A stretch of DNA of 64,000 bases from Eustoma russellianum (Eukaryota; Streptophyta; Magnoliopsida; Gentianales; Gentianaceae). The stretch spans positions 38,337,078 to 38,401,077 of the forward strand of contig AP025040.1 in NCBI GenBank assembly GCA_036186865.1. The letters run 5' to 3'. The notes beneath the pieces are model-generated. The model had not been told where the DNA came from. It did not search any database and was given only the letters and a program-made list of their open reading frames with translations. Made by a program: the position numbers and the translations under genes. Positions 1 through 10,129 of the stretch are shown here, in pieces. How positions within the stretch are numbered: the stretch's first letter is position 1; each line of letters starts with the position of its first letter.

Positions 1-1289
1 GTGTTACATTTGTAACAAAGTTTGAAATATTACCTTGTGTAGCTTCCTCTATTATGTCACTAACCTTGTGTGGCTTATTCTCCACCAATTGAGATGCCAA
101 CGAAGCTCCACATAAGCTCCACCAAGGTTGAGTAGGCGTGTATATACATCTTGAACATGTGCTGAATTTATTTTTGTAAACTTTGTAAAATAGTGCACAA
201 TAATTATACACATATGGTATATTCCAATCAGCCCTAATTTGAATATTCTAGTACACTTTAATATTTCTTGAATATGTAAAAGGTGTCTAGATACATGTTA
301 CATGTCATGCCAAAAACGTTCCATGCGTTGTATTCTTAGAAAACCGAATTTTCGACTTTTGTCGATTATGCGATTTTTCTCCGATTAAATTCAAAATTTT
401 TGCACATGTTATATATATTATGTCACACATAATATACATAAAATAAATTCAATATCCATCTCTTAATGGCTGAGACAAATGGCATGTACATGTTCTTAAA
501 ATATGAATTTGGAATCTCCACAATTTCGCGTTAATTGAGTGATTTGTGTGTGCCAACATGGAATGATTTTATGGCTGAGTTTACCATGTAAGCCATGAAA
601 TGTGTGGCCATTTTTGAAGTGTAGGGGCTGGCCATCTATATATGGCAAGTACGTGACACGTTAGCGAAGTTTCGATAGTCACCCGATACGGCAAATTTTT
701 GGTTTAGAACCTTGTAACGTGTCGTAATAATTTTGTCATCACCATGACTTATATCATATGATATAAGACCTGAATATACTCATAAATATGAGGTAATTAT
801 AGTGGTGTGACGTTAACGTACGTTCATAATATATAACGTGTCGGTAGTACATTGGAATATATATGTATTGTGCCTTTTTTTAAAAAATTTGAATATATAT
901 ATTATATATTATTATATATATATATATATATATAACGTGTGATTAAAGAGAAGAGGAGACTTTCCATTTCCATGTTTGTTGCCTTCATGCCTTCTCCAAA
1001 TATTTCTCCATTTGATGAACTACTTAGTTCATTTAACTAAGTATTTCACTTAATGAACTAGTTTAGTTCATTAATGGTGGCACCTGAAAATAGTTCAAAC
1101 ACAACAAATGTTTGCCATTTGATGTAAGCTTTAAAGCTTCATGGCTTGTTAGTACGGCAACATTACATATAAAGTATATAAGGCAAGTTTGTCACAAACA
1201 CGTGTCAAGTAATAAATTGTGTCATGCATTTCTTTACCACACGTTATTTAAATCATGCATTTTGTGAATCATTCAAACCCTTTTTTTCA
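1..1289 (-). repeat. S1 3' LTR, first 1.3 kb of the LTR, truncated by the window edge
   Basis: This stretch matches 5115-5690 plus 9393-10093 almost base for base, which identifies it as the partner of the 5' LTR. On the minus strand it starts TGAAAAAAAGGGTTTG at 1289, next to a purine tract. It holds a perfect 20-bp palindrome (748-767, core ATATCATATGATAT) that recurs in the other LTR copies, and a TA-rich microsatellite at about 889-934. The rest lies left of the window. Confidence 0.85.
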
Positions 1290-1586
1290 AAAATCTCCCT
1301 CTTTTGATGATTTACAACATAACCCTTAGTTCATGATTTAAATTTAATTGCTCCCCCTCCAATCGTGCACAAATTTAAATTTTGAATTTTGAATTCTCTC
1401 TCCCCTGATTTATGCAATCAATCACTCTCGTCTCTCATCTCTCCCCCTTAAATCATGCACTCCCCCCCTTTATTTTGGAAATAAAATCAAAAGTGCATGT
1501 AAGAAAGAAATAGCAATTTGTATAACAACAAAAATCATGCATTTCAAGTGTATTGTGCAATAATATCAAAAGTGCGTTCTTGAGGG
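1290..1586 (-). promoter_or_regulatory. S1 polypurine tract and extra purine tracts
   Basis: On the minus strand a tract AAAAGAGGGAGA lies next to the 3' LTR (about 1294-1306), where plus-strand DNA synthesis would be primed. At least three more runs of five to seven G occur upstream of it (near 1350, 1440 and 1465). Repeated polypurine tracts before the 3' LTR are a described hallmark of Sireviruses. No ORF of note lies here. Confidence 0.6.
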
Positions 1587-3507
1587 TTATTTATTCAACC
1601 CTTTGCAAATGTCCCTTTTGGTACCCAAATTTGGGTGACCTTTCTTAGGTCTTCCAAAAGGTGAGAAAGGAGATGAAGATGCAATATAATAGACGTTCGG
1701 TGCAAATCCATTTAACCTTTGGCCGAGAATGCCATCATGCACATAGTATGATCTTTGTTTTTGATAAGCATTTCGGTTTGCATGCACAAGGCGTGATCTA
1801 GATGCATTTTTATGATATGGATTTCTCATATGCATCAATGGCTTCTTTTCATATTTGTACGGTGCAAAATTATATCTCATATAATATGAAGATGAAGCAC
1901 GTTGAAATGACATAGAGGGGGATCTAGGCGTCTTCTTATGCGCCACATATGTCTTAGATGGAATGAATTTGGCTTCCTTATTTAACTTCTCATTTTTTCC
2001 GACGTATCTTAATCCAGTTTTGTCGGTATCATGCTTTTGTGAAGAAATGATGCGATCTAGCATGTTTTTACCTGTGTCAAATTGTTTCACTATTTTTCTA
2101 GATCTATATTCCTTGATTTCAAATTTGAAATCTTGGATTTCATTTCATTGTTTTGTTTCATTAATGATGTGACCTCTGATTTTAATGTATTGATTATGCA
2201 AGACGACTCTTCTTTTGAATCGTTTAATTGAGAAACAAGGTTTGTGTTAGAATATTCTAACAACTTCTTGTCTTCAATTAATCTTTTTTTTGCAAGAGTC
2301 TTTGAGAACTTATGCAAATCTAAATATTGACTAAATAAATCATCATAAGAAGATTCAGAATCAGAATCAGAGTCAGAAGATACCTCATTCAATGCCTTAG
2401 ATGTAAAGCATACTTGTGTTGTTTGTTCTTCTGTATCAGTCTAGAGTCGGATGTGTCACTCCAAGTAGAGGATTTGAAGGCTCTTCTGCTTTGTTTGGGT
2501 TCTAAGACGAGTCTAGTTTTGATCCGATCCTTGTCAAGGTGTTTGTTCGTTTCTTTGTCCTTGTTTGTGCAGTCATATGACAAGTGTCCAAGTTTCCCGC
2601 ATTCATAGCACTTTACATCTTCATTATTTTTATTTCTATGATCCTTAGATGAAGTATGCTTATGTTTGTTTTTAATCGATTTTCTCAAGATCTTTCTTAA
2701 TCTTTTAGCCATAGTGATTAAATCTTCATCATCGGAATCTATGCCACTATCATCTACGCAATCATAAGAGGTAGAGACGTATTCATTTGATTTAAACGCT
2801 ATAACCTTATCATTTTCAGAAATAGATTCAGAATTTCTTAAATTGAGTTTGTTTTCATATACCTTTAATGATCCGATCAATTCCCCCATTTTTATTGATT
2901 TTGTTTCTTTATTCTCCTCTATTGCTGTGACTTTAGGGTCCCATTCGGATGGAAGACTTCGTAATACCTTTTGGACCTTTTTCCTGAGTAGAGAAAGCTT
3001 TGCCAAGAGACTCAAGAGAATTATAGATGTTAGTCAATCGTAGATCCATATCAACATAGACTCATTTGACAATAATTTGAAAGACTCAAGTGTGGATATA
3101 AGCATATTAATCTTGGACTCCTTTACTTGGTTAGTCCCTTCATGTTTCATCTCAAGAATTCTCCAAATCTCTTGAGCACTAGAGCAATTAGATACGTAAC
3201 TGGATTCACTTTTACTTAGCCCGTTTAAAAGTAATTGCATGGCTCTAGCATTCATACTTAGTCTCTTTTTGCCATCACTAGTATATTCTTGTTTTGTTTT
3301 TATAAACTCTAGTGTGACACCATCAACAAAAGATAATTTAGAGGGAACGAATGGACCGTCTTCTATTATAGATTATAGATCAATATCAATAGCCATAAGA
3401 AAAAGTTTCATTCTAAGTTTCCATTGAATAAAGGACACACCATAAAAAAGAGGAGGCCTTTGACTCGACATACCTTCTTGTTTGTTTTTGAAGCTAGTGG
3501 TTGCCAT
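1587..3507 (-). pseudogene. S1 gag polyprotein, broken into several frames
   Basis: The gag would form the nucleoprotein shell that packages element RNA. Translation starts best at the ATG at 3507 (MATTS...), shared with S2 and 43 bases after the primer site. Fragments in order: N-terminus (3507-3373); a UBN2-type capsid segment (3255-3034, with EIWRILEMKHEGTNQVKESK); capsid end plus a CX2CX4HX4C zinc knuckle (CYECGKLGHLSYDC, 2610-2569) in the piece 3015-2389; an acidic Ser/Asp run and a coiled coil (2392-2090); and a basic tail with DKTGLRY (2090-1587). At least three frame or stop breaks separate the pieces. Nothing resembling protease or pol follows. Domain order is as in Sirevirus gag. 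The exact breakpoints are uncertain. Confidence 0.75.
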
Positions 3508-3549
3508 CTCACTTAGATCGTTGGATCTTCTTGCTGTGAGTGTGTCTGT

Positions 3550-3561
3550 GCTCTGATACCA
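3550..3561 (-). promoter_or_regulatory. S1 primer binding site (initiator tRNA-Met)
   Basis: The minus strand reads TGGTATCAGAGC, complementary to the 3' end of plant initiator tRNA-Met, two bases after the LTR end TCCAACA. It marks the end of the 5' LTR and sets the orientation of S1. Confidence 0.9.
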
Positions 3562-3563
3562 CT

Positions 3564-5690
3564 TGTTGGACCTGTAAGGCACCATTAGAAGGGGGGATTG
3601 AATAATGGGTGCAGAAAATTTGGTTTTTAAAATGTTTTGACCCAAAAACCCAACTTCTGAAAACAGTTTCTGTTTTAAGGTCCTGTTTTGCAACGTTTGA
3701 AAAACTAGGTTACAGACCTTCAAAAATTCTAAAATTTAGAGAGATTGTAGTCTCAGATATTCTAAGTATCTCCTAAAAATTTCAGATCACAATCTAACCT
3801 TTAACCTTTTGAAAAATTATTTGTGGTCAGATTGCGCAAATCTACCAGAAACAGTAGTTTGATTTGAAAAATTTATTTTGATTAATCCATGGCTCCAAAC
3901 GGTCTAAAACTTTAATAAAAAACCCCTTACTATATGTATTTAATTGGGTTGAAACAGTTCTGAAAAATTTCTTTCGGAAGTATGTCAAATACGTCCACGT
4001 TCTCAACCTTTGCAAATCTGAAAATTCAGATTGCACTAGTCTCAGAACTATTAACGTTTGAATGACTTATACTTGTCCAAAAGAGTTGAAACTTGCGCCA
4101 AATGAAGCTTAAGAGGTGTAGCTATGTTTCTGAAAAATTTTACGATTTTTGAAATTCGTTTACTATTTTTAAGATTGCAACAAAAAATAGATGCAAAGCG
4201 CTGAAAACTGAAAGTAACGTGTTGAAAGTAATAACACCGAGAATTTTATATTGGTTCAGTTAACACAACCTACTCCAGTCTTTAAGGACACCTTCCTCGG
4301 TTATCACTAAACAAAATGAACACCTTACCACAAGGGTTGCTGGATTTACACCAAATCCAACCCTTTACACAAACGTTACAAGCAATAACACCTTTCACGA
4401 ACACCAACACCGAACGAATGAAGGATTGATCACACCTTGATCGACCTTTTACAACTATGAGCATTTATGGTAGTCTATACAAAGATTATTCAATATATTT
4501 GAATATAAGAACAATAGGCTTGAGAGAGAAGAAGAAGAAAGATAGAAGAAGAAAGTAGAAGACACTTTTTTGCACTTGAGAGAAATATGAGAATTGTCTT
4601 GCTTTGTGTTTGCTACAGTCTCTTCTCCTTTTAATCAAGTTGTTGCCTGCCTCCCCTCTAGGGTTTTCTCACCTTGAGAATTCTCTTTTAAGTCATTGGA
4701 AGAATGCATGCATAGATGTCACATCAACTTGCTTACTTGGCACAACTTGATTGGATGATTGTCTTGGCCTTGCTTACTTGGCACTCCTTGATTGGATGAG
4801 ATTTGTCATCACTTGATGAATGTAGAATTTTGAGAATATCATCTAAAACATGTGCCAACAATAGCAGTAAAAACATTCCAAATATCATACAATCAAATCC
4901 TACTAATTTGCAAAGTGAATTAGTCTTCATTATGTCAAAAATTCGCCACTCATTTTGTATCACATGCTGAAATTTTTAGCATGTGCTAAATCATCTCAAG
5001 ACTTTGAAATGTTGCTATATACTACACATTAATCCCTTGAATATTGAGAAGCAAATTTATCACCTTAAGAACATAAAAATCGGCCATATAAATTCACACA
5101 TGCTGAATTTTAATCATGTTTACATTTGTAACAAAGTTTGAAATATTACCTTGTGTAGCTTCCTCCATTATGTCACTAAACCTTGTGTGGATTATTCTCC
5201 ACCAATTGAAATGGCCAACTAATCTCCACATAAGCTCCACCAAGGCTGAGTAGGCGTGTATATACATCTTGAACATGTGCTGAATTTATTTTGTAAACTT
5301 TGTAAAATATGCACAATAATTATACACATATGATATATTCCAATCAGCCCTAATTTGAATATTCTAGTACACTTTAGTATGTCTTGAATATGTAAAAGAT
5401 GTCTAGATACATGTTACATGTCATGCCAAACGTTCCATGCGTTGTGTTCTTAGAAACCGAATTTCGACTTTTGTCGATTACGCGATTTTTCTCCGATTAA
5501 AATTCAAAATTTGGCACATGTTATATTATTATGTCACACATATATACACTAAAATAAATTGAATATCCAGCTCTTAATGTCGAGACAAATGGCACGTACA
5601 TGTGCTTAAAATATGAATTTGGAATCTCCACAATTTGGCCTTAATTGAGGATGATTTGTTGTAGCAACATGGAATGATTTTATGGTAGAG
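3564..5690 (-). repeat. S1 5' LTR, 3' portion (up to nested G1)
   Basis: This is the R/U5 side of the 5' LTR. Its end next to the primer site reads TCCAACA (3570-3564). It is related to the ends of the S2 LTRs (the CTTCTA(A/G)TGGTGCCTT... block) and, in its right part, identical in layout to 1-600. A degenerate form of the S2 palindrome lies at about 4963-4986 (CACATGCTGAAA followed by an imperfect partner), and a weaker one near 5096-5120. The ORFs here are short and not credible. Confidence 0.8.
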
Positions 5691-8600
5691 TGTAGCGCCC
5701 CGTACTCGGCTACCCCTCGTACGAGGCACCCGCCGTACCTTCCCTTTCGGAAAAGTACAAAGCGGTCGATATTAACTCATAAACCTATGGATAAACATGG
5801 ATTATAAGTCACGATCTTAACAGGAGATAAAAATACGGCAGAATTTGAACCTTAATCCGAAAGCGTCAAATCGCGAATACATAGCAAAATTATACAACTG
5901 ACCGATAGCAAACTATACCGCGGAATTATACAAACATTATCCGAAAGAATCCGAAAATAGCTAAGTCCCAAAATGTCCCAAAGGTTCATCAAAAGCTTCC
6001 ATCATCATTCTCTTAACAGCGACTTCAATAACCTATGGGTATGGCAACCCTTGGCTCATCATCAATCCACTCGACTTCATTACCTGGCTCTGGGGGGAAA
6101 ATAAATGGGTGAGCGACAAAGTCGCCAGCAAGTATACAATAACACCGTACAATAAAGAGAAAACGGCATACAAGAATCAAACCCCAATTCCTTAAGTTAA
6201 AACATACCTGCCAATACCTTTCCGAAGCATCATACTTAAAGTCATATCAACACTTAGCTAAGATCTAAATGTCATCACTTAGTTAGATTCTACGTGCTAT
6301 AGCCAAACCTTACTTCTATGAAAAGGGTATCATGCATAATGTGTATGAAAATGTGAATGCGATGCAAATGCAACGGGAAACATTCTTTGTTTTCATTTAG
6401 ACATGCTCATAAAAATACTTGAAACTTTCTTTCTTTCCTTTTAAATCATGCTCATCATAAAACAAGAGAGTGTGTCAGCCTATTATACCGGGCATGACTC
6501 GGTTCTTATGACATGATCACCTTCAGGTCTATTATACCCGGACCTGGCTCGTTCTTACGCTCTTCAGACCTATTAGACCGGGCCTGGATCGGTTCTTATA
6601 TTCATCAGACCTAGTTATACAAAATCCGGGGCCTGTAGAATCGGTTGCTTATTACTTCTTCAGATCAATTACCCCGGATCTGTAAGGCGGGTGACAGCTG
6701 GGCCAGAAGGGACGGAATTCTTTCAAGACAGAAGCGTTATAATAAAATATCAATAAAATCATGAGCATGGAACATATGAAACATGTCAATGCAAGTGGCA
6801 TGGGAATGCAACAATGGTAAAATGGTCAACCTTATAACGAATCATAATCCAACTTTCTTCTTCAATGGGCTGAAAAACGATCCAGCCAGCATGTCCCTGT
6901 AGTGCCCCTGCCTTCAAAATCAAACCTTTAGGCCTATTTTCCATAAAAGAAACTAAAAATAATGGAAAATATGCATGCACCACATGATCTTAAAACTACA
7001 TTCTATGACAAATTTAAAAAATGCGATTCCGACAGCGTAGGTACCATTCATACAATTAATTCCCAACAGGGTACAACAGTAATTCTGCTGCACTCCTCAA
7101 CTCCATTCCTTACCTTGTCTCCATCCATAAACTTATTTTGGGCTCACTTAGCACCTGGAAATCTTCCCTCTTTCCTTTCAGGAACAATATCCAAATACCC
7201 ATTCACCAAAACAAGTCAAAATAAATACATATCAAGTCATACAAGCACAAAGGGCCAATCTGCCCTGTTTTCCAGAATTGTACACCAACTTTACCTCAAT
7301 CGTTTACCATCAAGAGTCATAGATAAAAATCAATTTCTTTACATGGATTTTAGCTCTATGTCTTAAGTACTTCCTGTAAAATTTCAGGTCAAATCCAAGA
7401 TGTTTAAGGTACTTAAATAATTTTTCTCCCTAAGGTGGTACGACCAGAAACTGTTTGAACCCCTTGATACTAAAAATTTATTTCTGACCAATCCACAAAT
7501 GAGTTTTCCAAAAATCCAACTCCACAATAAAATAGACATGATAAGCTACGACCACACCAAAAATAAGCTCAATCCAACGTTTAGAAGGTCCTTAACTAAG
7601 TCCATCAATTTGTCATAAAATCTGTCCAGAACTCTGTTTTCAACCAACATGCATAGAAATATCATTTCCTTCCGAATTTTGTTCTTTATCCTATAATCCA
7701 AGTTAATGGTCATTCAATAGACATAATACGGCTTCCCTATACTAATTCAAGTCTCTTTTTAGCATGCAAAAGTCGTTCATATTGCTGTTCATTCATTCTT
7801 CTAAAACAAAACAGTCCTCTAGTCCAACATTTCACATATTAAAATCACTAAAAATGCTAAGTTTCATACCAATCATGTCTCATTCAATATCAAACTAGGG
7901 CAGGTCCTAATCCATCACTTTTAAAACTCTTATTTCAAGTTCAAACATGCTTTATTGCAGTTACATAAGAGAGGGTCTAGCATCCAAACCTTTCAAAACA
8001 TAAGAAAAGGTAACAACTTAGGCATATTTTAATAAAATCATTCTTAGGCTTCTAACATTCAAGTATGCACATAATCACATATATTGTAAGGGGTTAAAGT
8101 ATACTTGCCTCTTCAAGCTAAAGCTCTTGTCTTTGCTTGGTTATGAAGTGAGGTGTGATGAAATCCTTCACCTTCTTCACCTTAAGCATACGGTTTTAAG
8201 GAAATGAAATGAAAAGATTAGTCTTTATTCAATAGAGGAAATAGGATAGGTTTGAGGGCTAGAACATCTTACCAAAATGAGCTTGGAATGGAGATTCAGC
8301 ATCACAATATGTCACCACCTAAGAATGTTGATGGCTTTCACCTATTTACACACACCATAAAACCCACGGTTTTGGGTATGAAGAAAGGGAGTTCATGTGA
8401 GCTTCATTCTTTACCAAAATGAGAATTCTCTTAGGGAAACTTGGAACAAGACTTACCTAGATGTCTTCTTGAGTCTTGAAGTTGAAGTTAAACTCCTATC
8501 CTTCAAGATGTTGGGGCCGAAATATTTGTGAGAGTAAGAGGGAATTTTGGTAAGTGTTGCTTGGCTTGCTTGGGAAGAATTTTCTAGATGATTGTAAGAT

Positions 8601-9387
8601 GTTTGTCCTTGTAAAAATTTAAAAACCTAGGGAGGGAGGGGGCTTGCCGATTTTTTGGAGGGAGAATAGGGAGGGGTTAGGGTTTTCTTAAGGTTAAGTT
8701 AGTATAACCTTGGTTACTTTATTCAACTATAGTTACTTTTGGGCTAACTCAAGTTACTTTATCAAATCATGGTTATCTTAACCTTGGTTTAAAGGGAAGA
8801 GTAACCATGGTAGGTTTTGAAATCCTCCATGGTTAATTAGGCATGATGGCCGATTTTAGGGTGGGGTCTTTATGACCTTAACCACACTAATTCCTTCTTT
8901 AATGAGGTTGTCTTACTTGTTCCTTAAATGCATGTCTATTTTGTTTTCTATTTATTCTTTGCATGATAACTTCTTGTCTTATTATTTTAACTAATAAAAT
9001 TGGCTAGAGATTTCTAGAACATCTCTATGTATAGGCCGAAATTTTTAGGCTTCTTGGGTCATTTGATATTTCTTGTAACTTTAATTCATATACTATATTG
9101 TTTCCTATATTTTATTGTATTCTAAGATTAGCATATGTATGTATACATATATATATACACGCCTAGTGTACTATGTGTATACATTCCATACGCATATATC
9201 ATATACACGCACATACATACCTAGTGATGTGTATGGTTTATATATCCCTATATTTCATGTACCACCGCTTCAATAGTAGTTAAGTAAAAAGAGTTGAGTG
9301 GACTTAAGTAACATGTGCTTAGGAAATCATTGCTTTCATTCCGTCTCATATTCATAGTTTTCATGTACATGATCATTGGGGTACACA
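5691..9387 (-). repeat. G1: 3.7-kb solo LTR of Ty3/gypsy type
   Basis: This block interrupts the S1 LTR, as comparison with 540-590 shows. On the minus strand it starts TGTGTACCCC and ends GGGGCGCTACA, the TG...CA form of an LTR. It is flanked by TAGAG (5686-5690) and CAGAG (9388-9392), a 5-bp duplication with one mismatch. It has no internal domain and no second LTR, so it is best read as a solo LTR left by recombination. The end resembles that of G2 (GGAGCGCTACA), which sits next to gypsy chromodomain-end coding sequence. All three G copies share a GGGTGAG..GAC(A)AA block near the 3' end. About 3.5 kb here hold no gene. Assignment to the Tekay/Del group is an inference from G2. Confidence 0.7.
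6476..6700 (-). repeat. Degenerate tandem repeat inside G1
   Basis: About five imperfect copies of a 40-55 base unit, on the plus strand roughly CAGACCTATTA.ACCGGGCCTGG.TCGGTTCTTA. Comparable arrays with different sequences lie at the same distance (about 0.7-0.8 kb) from the 3' end of G2 and G3. Confidence 0.7.
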
Positions 9388-10093
9388 CAGAGTGTACCAT
9401 GTAAGCCACGAAATTTATGGCCATTCTTGAAGTGTAGGGGCTAGCCATCTATATATGGGCAAGTACGTGTCACGTTAGCAAAGTTTTGGTAGTCACCCTA
9501 TACGACAATTTTTGATTTAGAACCTTGTAACGTGTCGTAATAATTTTGTCATCACACCATGACTTATATCATATGATATAAGACCTTAATATATTCATAA
9601 ATATGAGGTAAGTATAGTGGTGTGACGTTAACGTACGTTCGTAATATATATAACGTGTCGGTGGTACGTTGGAATATATGTGTATAGTTTTCTGTTTTAA
9701 AAATATATGAATATATATATATATACACACACCACACACACATAACGTGTGATTAAAGAGAAGAGGAGACTTTCCATTTCTATGTTGTTGCCTTCATGCC
9801 TTCTCCAAATATTTCTCCATTTAATGAACTACTTAGTTCATTTACTATGTACTTCACTTAATGAACTAGTTTAGTTCATTAATGTGGCACCTGAAAATAG
9901 TTCAAAACACAAAAAATGTTTGCCATTTGATGTAAGCTTTAAAGTTTGATGGCTTGTTAGTACGACAACATTATATATAAAGTATATAAGGCAAGTTTGT
10001 CACAAACCGTGTCAAGTAATAAATTGTGTCATGCATTTCTTACCACACGTTATTTAAATCATGCCTTTTGTGAATCACTCAAACCCTTTTTCG
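9388..10093 (-). repeat. S1 5' LTR, 5' portion (U3 start)
   Basis: Continues the S1 5' LTR after nested G1 and matches 590-1289. The outer boundary is set at 10093, where the minus strand reads CGAAAAAGGGTTTGAG (a TG to CG change at the terminus). Position 10094 onward reads as copia A coding sequence. It carries the perfect 20-bp palindrome at 9563-9582, as in the 3' LTR. Without the insertion the whole LTR is about 2.8 kb. Confidence 0.8.
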
Positions 10094-10129
10094 GAAGGGG
10101 GTAAAAGAGTGTACAAACACACTCCCTAC
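10094..10129 (+). pseudogene. Copia A pol fragment left of S2
   Basis: These 36 bases read in frame as GKRVYKHTPY. They join in frame, across the S2 insertion, to NFMAYSKLQSQ at 16764, giving the segment found just before the reverse transcriptase in copia pol (compare the KGIRECTRNP...YPIEDYISYNKL stretch of B1). The last five bases, CCTAC, are the left copy of the S2 target-site duplication. Everything further 5' in A is missing, replaced by S1. Confidence 0.65.

Larger units (their letters stand above)
1..10093 (-). mobile_element. S1: gag-only Sirevirus-like copia element, left end outside the window
   Basis: Reading on the minus strand: 5' LTR (10093 down to 3564, split by solo LTR G1), primer binding site (3561-3550), gag remnants (3507-1587), a purine-rich 3' region (1586-1290) and the first 1289 bases of the 3' LTR. 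The internal region is only about 2.3 kb and holds no protease, integrase, reverse transcriptase or RNase H, so the element is non-autonomous and would need enzymes from a relative. The gag linker motif DKTGLRY, the coiled coil and the multiple polypurine tracts suggest the SIRE/Maximus (Sirevirus) lineage. S2 is a second copy of the family. No target-site duplication can be checked because the left end lies outside the window. Confidence 0.8.

Noticed and set aside
3550..3561. tRNA gene signal from the TGGTATCAGAGC matches
   Set aside because: Only the 12-base complement of a tRNA end is present, at LTR borders, so these are primer binding sites.
6962..7366. 134-aa plus-strand ORF in G1
   Set aside because: No domain, unusual composition, inside a solo LTR; not found in G2 or G3.
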